Positions 38,724 through 46,522 of a stretch of 64,000 bases of DNA are shown here, piece by piece. Within the stretch, counting starts at the first letter, position 1; each line of letters starts with the position of its first letter. The position numbers were made by a program, and so were the translations under genes. The notes under the pieces are model-generated. The model was given only the letters and a program-made list of their open reading frames with translations. It was not told the DNA's origin and made no database searches. The stretch is from Thiomicrorhabdus sp041583835 (GTDB lineage: Bacteria > Pseudomonadota > Gammaproteobacteria > Thiomicrospirales > Thiomicrospiraceae): positions 80,502-144,501 of the forward strand of contig NZ_JBFHFC010000007.1 in NCBI RefSeq assembly GCF_041583835.1, given 5' to 3'.

Positions 38724-40673
38724 TTAATTAGACGATTCCAACATTTCATCATGCGGCACATTTCTCAAACGTAACGCTTGCTGCATAACTTCTTTAAATA
38801 CCGGCGCTGCAACCGAACCGCCGTAATAAACTCCGCGACTCGGTTCGTCCACTGCCACCACCATGACCATATCCGGATCGGAAACCGGCACAATTCCGGC
38901 AAACAGCGAATGATATTCGTTTTGCTCGTAGCCGCCCTGTTTGGTTTTATGCACGGTACCGGTTTTACCGGCTACCCGGTAACCGGCCACCTGTGCCTTG
39001 GGAGCAGTACCGCCGCGCGCCACCACTTTCTCCATCATCAACAGGGTTTCATCCGCCGCTTCAGCACCGACTACCCGCGTCTTCTGAGGAGGCTGGTTCA
39101 ATTTAAACAAACTCAACGGCATAATTTCTCCGTGGTTTGCCAACATTAAATAACCGTGTGCCAAATTGAGCAAGTTGATATTAAAACCGTACCCGTAAGA
39201 AGCAGAAACTTGATCGATCGTCTGCCATTGCGCGACCGGTTTCAAATAGCCGGTGGCTTCACCCGGCAAGTATAAACCGCTGTCTTTGGTGAAGCCCACA
39301 TCTTTCCATAGCTGCCACTCCTGCTCGGGTGTCATGCGCATTGCAATCTTGGAAGCACCGACGTTACTGGACTTCTGAATAATACCTTCGGGCTTCAATA
39401 CACCATGGTTATGCGTATCGGTAATGCGGTAACCCTGCACACGAATCGAACCCGGGCTGGTATTGATCTTCTCGTCCAAGCCGACCACGCCCAGATCCAA
39501 CGCCTTCGCGATGATAAAAGGTTTTACCGTCGAACCCGGCTCCATCAAATCGGTCACCACGCGGTTACGAATCCCGTCGCCACTTAACTGGCTTCGATCG
39601 TTCGGGTTATACCCCGGCAGACTGACCATTGCCAGCACCTCACCGGTTTTGGCGTCCAGAATCACCGCACTGGCGGATTTAGCCTGATGCTCGATCATCA
39701 CACTTTTCAAAGCGCGATAGGCAAAAAACTGAATATTCTTGTCGATACTCAACGTCATATCGGAACCGGCTTTGGCCGGAACCACGTCTTTCACAAAATC
39801 GACCACTCGACCGGCACGATCCTTAATGACCTGCTTACGACCCGATTTGCCTTTGAGCCAATCTTCGTAAGCCAATTCCAGACCTTCCTGACCATGGTCG
39901 TCAATATTGGTGAAACCGACTAAATGACCTGTTATCTCGCCGGAAGGGTAATAACGTTTGTATTCGTCTTCGATATATACGCCATACAGATTCAGCTCGT
40001 CCACTTGCCTGGACAAATCCGGCTCCACCGAGCGCTGCAAGTAAAGAAAACGTCGGCTAGAAAATTTCTCCACCTTATCCTTAAGGTTGGATGCCGGTAT
40101 TTTCAATAACTTTGACAGTTTCTCGTAAACATGTTGATAACCTAACATTTGCTGGCTATCCACCCAGATCGAAGGAATGTCTGCACTGATGGCTATCGGC
40201 GCACCCGCTTTCCCATCGATATCGTGGGGCGTCAGAGTCATCTTGACTTTTTTAAGGTATATGCCCGGCAACTCAAGTTGCTCGATTTCATCGATTACTT
40301 TCGAGTCGGCTTCTTGTCGGATAAAGCTCAAACGTTTATGTAAACGGTTATGAGCGGTTTGCAAAAGCTCTTTCTCACTCATTCCGAGCAACTTCAAAAA
40401 CTTTCGGTAGGCAGTCTGATAGCCGTACATCACCTTAGCGTCTACCCAAACGGAGGCCATGGGAGTACTCAACGCCAAGACATCGCCATGACGGTCGTAA
40501 ATCACCCCGCGAGGTGCCGGAATATCAATGGTGCGAACCTGACGCTTATTCCCCTCTTCCTGCAAGAAGTCCGACTTCACGATCTGTACGTAAAACGCTC
40601 GCGACAGAACAGCCATAAAGCCCATGACAATCAGGGCAAACACCACCTTATCGCGACGAAACTTATTGGCCAT
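38724..40673 (-). CDS. ftsI: Septal transpeptidase FtsI (PBP3) with a duplicated N-terminal module
   Basis: Class B penicillin-binding protein that cross-links septal peptidoglycan with FtsW. Membrane anchor at about residues 11-30; catalytic SxxK is Ser381-Lys384 (EPGSTVKP), with KSSNVG and AGKTGT completing the active site. At 649 residues it is about 60 longer than the E. coli protein. The extra length lies in the pedestal: residues about 53-146 and 147-240 are two copies of one module. Matched segments include SVWVD/SIWVD, GYQTAY/GYQHVY, KFLKLL/KLSKLL and LELPGIYL/LNLYGVYI. The second copy leads into the canonical YYPSGEITGHLVGFTN. The start overlaps the end of ftsL by 11 bases. Confidence 0.96.
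   Translation of the reverse strand: MANKFRRDKVVFALIVMGFMAVLSRAFYVQIVKSDFLQEEGNKRQVRTIDIPAPRGVIYDRHGDVLALSTPMASVWVDAKVMYGYQTAYRKFLKLLGMSEKELLQTAHNRLHKRLSFIRQEADSKVIDEIEQLELPGIYLKKVKMTLTPHDIDGKAGAPIAISADIPSIWVDSQQMLGYQHVYEKLSKLLKIPASNLKDKVEKFSSRRFLYLQRSVEPDLSRQVDELNLYGVYIEDEYKRYYPSGEITGHLVGFTNIDDHGQEGLELAYEDWLKGKSGRKQVIKDRAGRVVDFVKDVVPAKAGSDMTLSIDKNIQFFAYRALKSVMIEHQAKSASAVILDAKTGEVLAMVSLPGYNPNDRSQLSGDGIRNRVVTDLMEPGSTVKPFIIAKALDLGVVGLDEKINTSPGSIRVQGYRITDTHNHGVLKPEGIIQKSSNVGASKIAMRMTPEQEWQLWKDVGFTKDSGLYLPGEATGYLKPVAQWQTIDQVSASYGYGFNINLLNLAHGYLMLANHGEIMPLSLFKLNQPPQKTRVVGAEAADETLLMMEKVVARGGTAPKAQVAGYRVAGKTGTVHKTKQGGYEQNEYHSLFAGIVPVSDPDMVMVVAVDEPSRGVYYGGSVAAPVFKEVMQQALRLRNVPHDEMLESSN
39954..40517 (-). 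repeat. Tandem duplication inside ftsI (about 94 codons per copy)
   Basis: Copy 1 covers residues about 53-146 (40236-40517), copy 2 about 147-240 (39954-40235). By eye roughly a quarter of aligned residues are identical over the 77-residue core, with one constant offset of 94 and no gaps needed in the first half. The copies are diverged, so this is an old duplication, not an assembly artefact. Confidence 0.75.
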
Positions 40674-41001
40674 CAGCTTGTTCTTGCAAGTAAATTGTTT
40701 GAAGATTATGAGATTCTGCGGACTTTTCCAAAACCATGTTCAATTTTGATTGGGCAATCTGTTCAATGCGGGCTGGGGCACTTAAATGCATTTTTTCAAG
40801 CATCAAACGCCCCCACTCCTCTTTGGCTTGAAGGTTTTTTTGTAATGCCAGATAGTACTGGGTTTCTGTATGTCGAATTTGGTGTTGGACTTGAATGATC
40901 GCAATCAGCGACATCAATACCATCATCACCAGGCTGAAAAGAAAAAACCCACGCCACTTAAAAATTTTTAAGTGGGTGGGTCTGGGGAATCTTCTTAACA
41001 T
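40663..41001 (-). CDS. ftsL: Cell division protein FtsL
   Basis: Small bitopic membrane protein that forms the FtsQLB complex and activates FtsW-FtsI. A basic N-terminus is followed by one membrane segment (FFLFSLVMMVLMSLIAIIQV), then a periplasmic coiled coil rich in leucine and glutamine. Identification is by topology and position directly upstream of ftsI, since FtsL sequences are poorly conserved. The frame opens at 41046; the ATG at 41001 (112 residues) gives a normal N-terminus. Codons 7-22 form a terminator-like hairpin with a T-run. Confidence 0.85.
   Translation of the reverse strand: MLRRFPRPTHLKIFKWRGFFLFSLVMMVLMSLIAIIQVQHQIRHTETQYYLALQKNLQAKEEWGRLMLEKMHLSAPARIEQIAQSKLNMVLEKSAESHNLQTIYLQEQADGQ
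40937..40981 (-). terminator. Terminator-like hairpin inside the start of ftsL
   Basis: In the leftward transcript a long stem (about 16 bp with one bulged C, centred on a perfect 22-bp palindrome at 40954-40975) is followed directly by TTTTTTCTTTT. It begins 20 bases inside ftsL, so an initiating ribosome would cover its left arm. By structure it is an intrinsic terminator; in context it would act as an attenuator between ftsZ and ftsL-ftsI. Confidence 0.6.
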
Positions 41002-41091
41002 GTCAGCAACAAACCAGCATTCAAGCTCTGTTACCGAACCACTCAATCAACATACTGTCAGTACTCTCATGTGCGGCCCGGCTAGAGCTTT

Positions 41092-42324
41092 TTAGTCCGC
41101 TTGACGACGTAAGAAAGCAGGAATATCCAGATAGTTCGAGTTTGGAAGACTGCCGGCCAGTCCACCATTCGCAACCATCTTAGGACGCTCTACTTCTACT
41201 TCTTTCGCAGGCTTAGCGGCGGATTCCAACTTAACGCTCTGCTGAACCGCTTTCGGCGCTTCCTCGACTTTAGCCGCAGGTGCTGCCTGTTCGACAACGC
41301 TTTCTTTGTTCGCTTGAACTGCAGTCAGATTCGGTTTAACCATTTCCGGCTTCTTAGCGGCAGAACCCGCTTCTTCAAGTCCTGTTGCAACAACCGTTAC
41401 ACGAATCTCGTCCTGCATGGTTTCGTCGATAGACGTACCGATAATGACTTTTGCATCCGGTGCGGCAACTTGATCAATAACATCACCCACTTCGTTGAAT
41501 TCACCCAAAGTGAAATCCAAACCACTTGTAATGTTAACCAGCAAACCACGGGCACCCGATACCGAAATATCCTCCAACAACGGATTGGCAATCGCCTTTT
41601 CCGCAGCCTTGATGGCACGGTCTTCACCAGTCGCATGACCGACACCCATCATCGCCATACCGCGTTCGGTCATGACTGTACGTAAATCTTCAAAATCCAC
41701 GTTGATCATACCCGGACGGGTAACCAATTCTGAAATACCCTGAACCGCACCGTGCAGTACTTCGTTTGCGTAATCAAACGCTTTCGCCAATACGAAGTCG
41801 CGTCCCAACACTTTCAACAACTTATCGTTAGGAACGGTAATTAATGAATCTACATGTTCCGAAAGCGCTTCGATCCCGGCATCTGCAATCTTATTGCGAC
41901 GCTCGAAACTGAACGGGCGACTGACGACACCGACCGTCAAAATACCCATCTCGCGTGCAGCTTGCGCTACAACAGGTGCAGAACCGGTACCGGTTCCGCC
42001 GCCCATTCCTGCGGTGATGAATACCATGTCGGCATCTCTTAACTGTTCTTTAACCTGGTCAATGTCTTCTTTTGCAGCTTGTGCACCGCGTTCTGGGTCC
42101 GCACCGGCTCCCAGACCGCCATCACCTAGCTGGATACAGGTCGAAACCTGAGAGTTAGCCAAGGCTTGCGCATCGGTATTGGCACACATAAACTCAACGC
42201 CTTCAACGTTTGAGCGCACCATATAATCTACGGCGTTACCACCGCCACCGCCTAAGCCGATGACTTTGATAACAGGCATGCCAGGTGTCCGGACTGGCGT
42301 TGTTTCTTTTCCTACGAATTTCAT
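41092..42324 (-). CDS. ftsZ: Cell division protein FtsZ
   Basis: Tubulin-like GTPase that forms the Z ring. The 410-residue protein has the nucleotide motifs VIGLGGGGGNAVDYM and GGGTGTG (108-114), the T7-loop segment LDFTLGEFNEV, a variable Ala/Glu/Lys-rich linker (about 325-395) and the conserved C-terminal peptide LDIPAFLRRQ that binds FtsA and ZipA. An AGGGG site precedes the ATG. It lies between rsmH and ftsL, not after ftsA. The 89-base gap upstream contains a 14-bp palindrome, and a 90-base gap follows before ftsL. Confidence 0.98.
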   Translation of the reverse strand: MKFVGKETTPVRTPGMPVIKVIGLGGGGGNAVDYMVRSNVEGVEFMCANTDAQALANSQVSTCIQLGDGGLGAGADPERGAQAAKEDIDQVKEQLRDADMVFITAGMGGGTGTGSAPVVAQAAREMGILTVGVVSRPFSFERRNKIADAGIEALSEHVDSLITVPNDKLLKVLGRDFVLAKAFDYANEVLHGAVQGISELVTRPGMINVDFEDLRTVMTERGMAMMGVGHATGEDRAIKAAEKAIANPLLEDISVSGARGLLVNITSGLDFTLGEFNEVGDVIDQVAAPDAKVIIGTSIDETMQDEIRVTVVATGLEEAGSAAKKPEMVKPNLTAVQANKESVVEQAAPAAKVEEAPKAVQQSVKLESAAKPAKEVEVERPKMVANGGLAGSLPNSNYLDIPAFLRRQAD

Positions 42325-42355
42325 GACGACGATTCCCCTTAATCAGCATGACAAC

Positions 42356-42369
42356 TAAAACATGTTTTA
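42356..42369. promoter_or_regulatory. 14-bp palindrome upstream of ftsZ
   Basis: TAAAACATGTTTTA is a perfect palindrome 32 bases before the ftsZ start, in the rsmH-ftsZ gap. It could be an operator for a local ftsZ promoter; no -35/-10 pair nearby is convincing, and it does not fit the LexA consensus. Confidence 0.35.
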
Positions 42370-42413
42370 ATTTGCGCTAAAGAAGTTTCCCCAACACAAA
42401 CTGCAACATTGAC

Positions 42414-43373
42414 CTACAAACGTTCTGCAATGCGGAGCACCGCACTGCGTGATCGACTATTCACTCGACACTCTTCTTCACTTGGAAAGACTGGCTTGCC
42501 GATCTTTTTCAAAACAGGCTCAATCACTTCCAGCAAAATCGGTGAATCCGGGAACAGATCCTTCATCGTGGACTGATCCCTAATAAACTGTTTTACAATT
42601 CTGTCTTCCAAAGAGTGGAAGCTGATAACCGCAAGTCGGCCGCCGGGTGCAAGAATGGCCACCGCCGCTTCCAACACATTCTTCAAAACGTCCAACTCTT
42701 GATTTACGGCAATGCGTATTGCTTGAAAAGTACGCGTTGCCGGATGTTTATTCTTTTCTGTTTTAGGCGAAGCCTTTCTAACCAATTCCGCCAAGTCCAA
42801 CGTCGTCTGCAACTCGTCTTTGTCGCTCGCTTCTTTTATGACTCTGGCGATTCGCCCCGCGAAACGTTCTTCGCCGTATTGCTTAAGTACCTTCGCAAGC
42901 GTTTTTTCATCTACCTGCTTCAGCCACTCTTTGGCACTCAAACCTTCTTCCGGATTCATGCGCATATCCAAAGGCCCAGAACGCATAAAGCTGAATCCAC
43001 GTTCAGCCTCATCCAGTTGCGGTGACGACACTCCCAAATCCAGGAGCAATCCATTCACTTTTCCTGTTATCCCCCGCCTTTCGCAGTATTCGGCTACCTT
43101 GTCGAAACTGCCGTGCTGAATTTCAAAGCGCGGATCGTTAAAATGTGTGTTGGCGTATTCGACCGCTTGCGGATCCTGATCAATCCCTATCAACCGCCCT
43201 TCCGGCCCCAACTTATCCAAAATGACCCGACTGTGTCCGCCGCGTCCGAATGTGCCGTCTATATAAATGCCATCCCCTTGGATATTCAAAGCATCGATCG
43301 ACTCATTCAATAACACCGAGTAATGTTTCTGCTGACTGTCTTCCATAGTTGGTTTTTGTGCTCCTTCAGACAT
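42414..43373 (-). CDS. rsmH: 16S rRNA (cytosine-1402 N4) methyltransferase
   Basis: Formerly mraW; methylates C1402 of 16S rRNA. The sequence shows HYSVLLNESIDAL, the SAM motif YIDGTFGRGGHS, DLGVSSPQLDEAERGFSF and the C-terminal SFHSLEDRIVK. The ATG at 43373 overlaps the mraZ stop (TGATG). An internal ATG at 43346 with AAGGAG about 14 bases upstream is a less likely start. About 319 residues. Confidence 0.97.
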   Translation of the reverse strand: MSEGAQKPTMEDSQQKHYSVLLNESIDALNIQGDGIYIDGTFGRGGHSRVILDKLGPEGRLIGIDQDPQAVEYANTHFNDPRFEIQHGSFDKVAEYCERRGITGKVNGLLLDLGVSSPQLDEAERGFSFMRSGPLDMRMNPEEGLSAKEWLKQVDEKTLAKVLKQYGEERFAGRIARVIKEASDKDELQTTLDLAELVRKASPKTEKNKHPATRTFQAIRIAVNQELDVLKNVLEAAVAILAPGGRLAVISFHSLEDRIVKQFIRDQSTMKDLFPDSPILLEVIEPVLKKIGKPVFPSEEECRVNSRSRSAVLRIAERL

Positions 43374-43831
43374 CACAGACTTAAACTCGCAAGCGATTCG
43401 GATACTTCATTTGAAAGTGCCGAATCCAACATCTCTGGTCGGCTGGCATCCCATGCCTCTTGCGACCAAAGTTCAAATTTATTCCCTTGCCCCAATAAGA
43501 TGGCCGACTTTTCCAGATTGGCATGCTCTCGCAGCAAGCTCGGCAATAATACTCGTCCTTGCGAGTCCATCTCCATCTCGGATGCATGCCCTAAAAGCAA
43601 ACGTTGATACAAACGTGCCTGAGGATCAACGTTCGGTAAAGACATCAACTTGCGTTCGATAACTTCCCATTCATCCAAGGTATAAATCAGTAAACAAGGG
43701 CTATGAAGGTCGATGGTAGCGACCAATTGATTGTCACTTGCTTCGGAGATCGACTCACGATAGCGCTTAGGAACGGCAAGGCGTCCTTTCGCATCGATAT
43801 TGATTGAATTGATCCCACGAAAAAATAACAT
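43373..43831 (-). CDS. mraZ: Transcriptional regulator MraZ
   Basis: AbrB-like DNA-binding protein that controls the dcw operon, including itself. Two SpoVT/AbrB-type motifs are seen: FRGINSINIDAKGRLAVPKRYRE and MEMDSQGRVLLPSLLREH. The frame extends to a GTG at 43864, but that codon lies inside the MraZ binding repeats, and the ATG at 43831 gives the normal family start (152 residues). Confidence 0.95.
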   Translation of the reverse strand: MLFFRGINSINIDAKGRLAVPKRYRESISEASDNQLVATIDLHSPCLLIYTLDEWEVIERKLMSLPNVDPQARLYQRLLLGHASEMEMDSQGRVLLPSLLREHANLEKSAILLGQGNKFELWSQEAWDASRPEMLDSALSNEVSESLASLSL

Positions 43832-43838
43832 TTCAAAA

Positions 43839-43874
43839 TTCCACTTTTCGCCACCTTTCCCCACTTAGCGCCAC
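43839..43874 (-). promoter_or_regulatory. MraZ operator: four direct repeats at a 10-bp pitch
   Basis: On the minus strand GTGGCG, GTGGGG, GTGGCG and GTGGAA follow one another, each separated by 4 bases, giving one repeat per helical turn on one DNA face. This is the TGGNN-N5 pattern known for MraZ sites in E. coli and relatives, which have three copies. The first repeat overlaps the -10 element and the last reaches 8 bases from the mraZ ATG. Confidence 0.88.
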
Positions 43875-43901
43875 TATATTGCTGTTGCACTCCACTGTCA
43901 A
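43873..43901 (-). promoter_or_regulatory. Sigma70 promoter of the dcw operon
   Basis: Perfect TTGACA (43896-43901) and TATAGT (43873-43878) with a 17-base spacer. Transcription would start near 43866, about 35 bases before the mraZ ATG, inside the MraZ repeats. A further GTGGAG sits in the spacer (43890-43895), two turns upstream of the first operator repeat. Confidence 0.88.
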
Positions 43902-44429
43902 CCCCGTCAAATGCAAAGAAACACAAATTTTCATTACAGGACAACAACTTACGGACACATACCAACGGGATTTTATAAATATTAGGTAACACTAATAAAA
44001 CTTATGTTTCAATCAGTTAGCACTGCAAAACAAAGTCATTAGTTAAGTAATATTCACAACACATTGTATAAAAAAAGGGTTTTCTTATTACCAATACCGA
44101 CACAACCAACAACACAACATGTAGTATAAGAAAAACATCAGAACACTACATAAAGAAGACTAATGCATGCAGAGTCGCCCCCCACCCCATTAGGGGAGAA
44201 TTTTCCCTAAAAAATTAAAAAAAATTAAAAAAACGGAATAAAAGTGAGTGTTTTAGAGGAAATTTAGAAAAACAGACAAGACAATTCCTACATGCGTAAG
44301 GAAAAAATTGGGCGCTTAGAACAAACGATTAGGACAAAAAAACCACATCAATTTTCAATACTGAATCGGGAATATTTCGATAAGCCATTTAGAAGAAATC
44401 GGGTGTAGAAAAACCCATGATATAGAAAT
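43902..44429. other. AT-rich intergenic region between rnpB and the dcw promoter, no gene seen
   Basis: About 530 bases, visibly more AT-rich than the flanking genes, with stops in all frames. It contains long A-tracts near 44200-44245, a C-rich run followed by AGGGGA/TTTCCCT (44175-44210) and no ORF with a ribosome site. The A-tracts may bend DNA or attract nucleoid proteins. An unannotated small RNA cannot be excluded. Confidence 0.6.
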
Positions 44430-44461
44430 AAAAAGCCAACTAAAAAGGCAGTCAACTTTTT
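44430..44461 (-). terminator. Terminator of rnpB
   Basis: On the minus strand AAAAAGTTGACT pairs with AGTTGGCTTTTT (12 bp, with G-U pairs) around an 8-base loop, the T-run being part of and just after the right arm. It lies 10 bases beyond the RNase P RNA 3' end. Confidence 0.65.
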
Positions 44462-44471
44462 GAAATAGAAA

Positions 44472-44857
44472 GCAAAAGCGGATCTGTAAGCCGGGTTCTG
44501 TACTCAAAAGAGCGACAACCATTCATCTGGGAGAAACATCACTGCTTTCCTCAAGCGACCTACCCGGAAACCCGTGCGAGCAACACGGTGTCACTGGCAA
44601 GCCAGTGGCGTTGTTTCCCTATTTGGTCTTGCACCGGATGGGGTTTTCACTGCCACTTCTGTTACCAGAAGCGCGGTGCGCTCTTACCGCACCATTTCAA
44701 CCTTACCTGTTCGCGCAAGCGCGTCATCGGCGGTATATTTTCTGCTGCACTGTCCGTCGGTTCACACCGCCCAGCCGTTAGCTGGCATCCCGCTCTGTGG
44801 TGCCCGGACTTTCCTCCGAAGCCTAAAGACTTCCGCGATTGTCCAACCCACTTTTGC
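44472..44857 (-). ncRNA. rnpB: RNase P RNA, bacterial type A
   Basis: Catalytic RNA that trims tRNA 5' leaders. On the minus strand the conserved P4/CR-I block GAGGAAAGTCCGGGC lies near the 5' end and the matching 3' block ACAGAACCCGGCTTACAG near the 3' end. The P1 helix closes the molecule (AAAAGTGGGTT with GATCCGCTTTT). About 386 bases, normal for type A. ORFs predicted across it are not genes. Confidence 0.95.
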
Positions 44858-44864
44858 GTGGCGT

Positions 44865-44893
44865 ACAGTACCCGAAATCGACATTAAAGTCCA
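44865..44893 (-). promoter_or_regulatory. Candidate rnpB promoter
   Basis: TGGACT and TACTGT are 17 bases apart and would start transcription within a base or two of the P1 helix. The -10 match is only fair; the position is the main support. Confidence 0.45.
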
Positions 44894-44958
44894 TAAAATT
44901 AAAGTTCGTAGTAAAATGGCCGATAACTTATCCAAGTAAAACTAAAAGGTTAAATTTC

Positions 44959-45165
44959 ATGGACATTTCTGCCAACTCAGCAGTGACCGCAGCCTATTAT
45001 CAGCAACAAGCCAACACTCATGAACAAGTGCAGGTTTCGATGCTTAAAAAAGCCATCGACAGTCAAGCCGCTAATGCGCTGACTTTGATTGCAAGCTTGC
45101 CGACACCGCCATCGAATGCCGGACTGCCGAGCAACCTGGGCAACAACATCAACGTCACGGCTTAA
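44959..45165 (+). CDS. Small YjfB-like putative motility protein
   Basis: 68 residues beginning MDISANSAVTAAYYQQQAN, with VQVSMLKKAIDSQAANALTLIASLP, which matches the pattern of the YjfB putative motility family: a short N-terminal helix, a Gln-rich linker, a LKKAxDxQ helix and a Pro-rich tail. The ATG at 44959 is chosen; the frame opens earlier only because it runs through rnpB sequence on the other strand. No flagellar gene is nearby, though two chemoreceptor genes lie in the window. Function in this family is not established. Confidence 0.75.
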   Translation: MDISANSAVTAAYYQQQANTHEQVQVSMLKKAIDSQAANALTLIASLPTPPSNAGLPSNLGNNINVTA

Positions 45166-45190
45166 AAGCTTAAACACCGAATAAATACAA

Positions 45191-45219
45191 TCCGGATAAA
45201 CTAAACAAAACTATCCGGA
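45191..45219. terminator. Hairpin between convergent yjfB-like gene and dacB
   Basis: TCCGGATA pairs perfectly with TATCCGGA across a 13-base loop, but neither side has a clean T-run. It is placed where a shared terminator for the two converging genes would be. Confidence 0.45.
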
Positions 45220-45250
45220 CTCACTTATCCCATTCGCACACCGTTGCAAA

Positions 45251-46522
45251 TCATTGTTGCGCCCAAATCTCCTGACTCAACACACTCGCCACCTTGTTGC
45301 GGTAATGGTAATAGGGAACCTGCTGGTTAATCATCACCACAAACGGCAGCCAGTTTTGTCGATGCTCGATATACCCCGCCAACGCACTGACTCCGATTAA
45401 AGACCCCGATTTCGCATACACATGCGCTTCCACTTCCGGCAACAAGTGTTTCCACGGCCTGAATACCTCAAGCACTTCGATTAGCTGTTGAGGACTTAAG
45501 CGATTGTTACGCGACAAACCGGCACCGTCTTCAATAAACGCTTCCTGCCAATCAAAATGACGTTGCAATTGCTGTGCGAACATACGTGCCACCTTCTTTT
45601 CATCCGCAGGCGCGCCATAAAGCTCCGCACTCAACTTCAGCGCCAACTGATTGGCAATGAAATTAGTCGAATACTTCATCATCGGACGAATGATATCGGC
45701 CAAATCATGGCTATTAAAATGGCGGTATAACAACGGTAAAGAATTATCGACCGCTTGGTAAATCACCTGCCCACCAACCTGAATGCCCTGCCCGCGTAAA
45801 AATTCAGCCAACAACTCGGCAAAATAGGTCTGCCCCACTTTAGGCTCCGCCCCGGTATTAAAGCGTAACTCACTCTGCGTCATTGTCTTGCCCAAACGTT
45901 TGGCGGTCGCCGTCAAGGGCGTCTGTTCCTCGGCTGAGATCACTCGACCGTTCACTTTCTTAAGGTTAAGCGTATTGAAATTAGCGGCAATGGCCGATGG
46001 AATGGCGTCATACGGGTTATCGCTCTGCCCGGTTCCCGGTAAAATCAAATGCTCCGAGAAATAACCGTTATCCAAGGCGATCGCATCGATTTTGTCGATT
46101 CCGCTTTCTGCAAGCCGCTTTTTCAACTGTTCCGCAACCAATTGCAACTCTTCGGAAATCAGAAACGGATCGCCATATCCCTTGACCCATAAAACCACCT
46201 GTCCATTCCGATGACCCAGATAAAAATCGGTTTTGAAACGATGGTGCTCGCCCCAATGGGAAAGCGCAAGGAATGCCGTCACCAACTTGGTCGTCGAAGC
46301 AGGCACAAACATCTCGCTTTGTGCTTTATACTTCCACGGCTGATTTTTAGAGTCCATGAGCAACAATCCCGCCGAAGGCATCTTCGCCAGTTCCGGAAGG
46401 CGTTCCAGCCCGACGGCCTGAGACTGAGCCTGAGCCGAAAAGCTATAAAACAGGCTCAGCAACAAGCCGATCGCTACATAGGCTAATGACAATCGACGAC
46501 GGGAATTAAGGGAAAACATCAT
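45251..46522 (-). CDS. dacB: D-alanyl-D-alanine carboxypeptidase/endopeptidase (PBP4 type)
   Basis: Class C penicillin-binding protein that trims D-Ala and cuts cross-links in the periplasm. Signal peptide at about residues 1-33 (ending SAQAQ), active-site serine in ASTTKLV, second motif STN in MKYSTNFIANQL and a KSG third motif in YAKSGSLIGVSAL. 423 residues, somewhat shorter than the 477 of E. coli. Two ATGs at the start differ by one codon. Confidence 0.92.
   Translation of the reverse strand: MMFSLNSRRRLSLAYVAIGLLLSLFYSFSAQAQSQAVGLERLPELAKMPSAGLLLMDSKNQPWKYKAQSEMFVPASTTKLVTAFLALSHWGEHHRFKTDFYLGHRNGQVVLWVKGYGDPFLISEELQLVAEQLKKRLAESGIDKIDAIALDNGYFSEHLILPGTGQSDNPYDAIPSAIAANFNTLNLKKVNGRVISAEEQTPLTATAKRLGKTMTQSELRFNTGAEPKVGQTYFAELLAEFLRGQGIQVGGQVIYQAVDNSLPLLYRHFNSHDLADIIRPMMKYSTNFIANQLALKLSAELYGAPADEKKVARMFAQQLQRHFDWQEAFIEDGAGLSRNNRLSPQQLIEVLEVFRPWKHLLPEVEAHVYAKSGSLIGVSALAGYIEHRQNWLPFVVMINQQVPYYHYRNKVASVLSQEIWAQQ

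Noticed and set aside
40350..40898. 182-residue rightward ORF across the ftsI/ftsL junction
   Set aside because: Opposite-strand shadow of two confident division genes.
44574..44939. Protein ORFs of 99-121 residues across rnpB
   Set aside because: The sequence carries the conserved RNase P RNA core; the ORFs are incidental.
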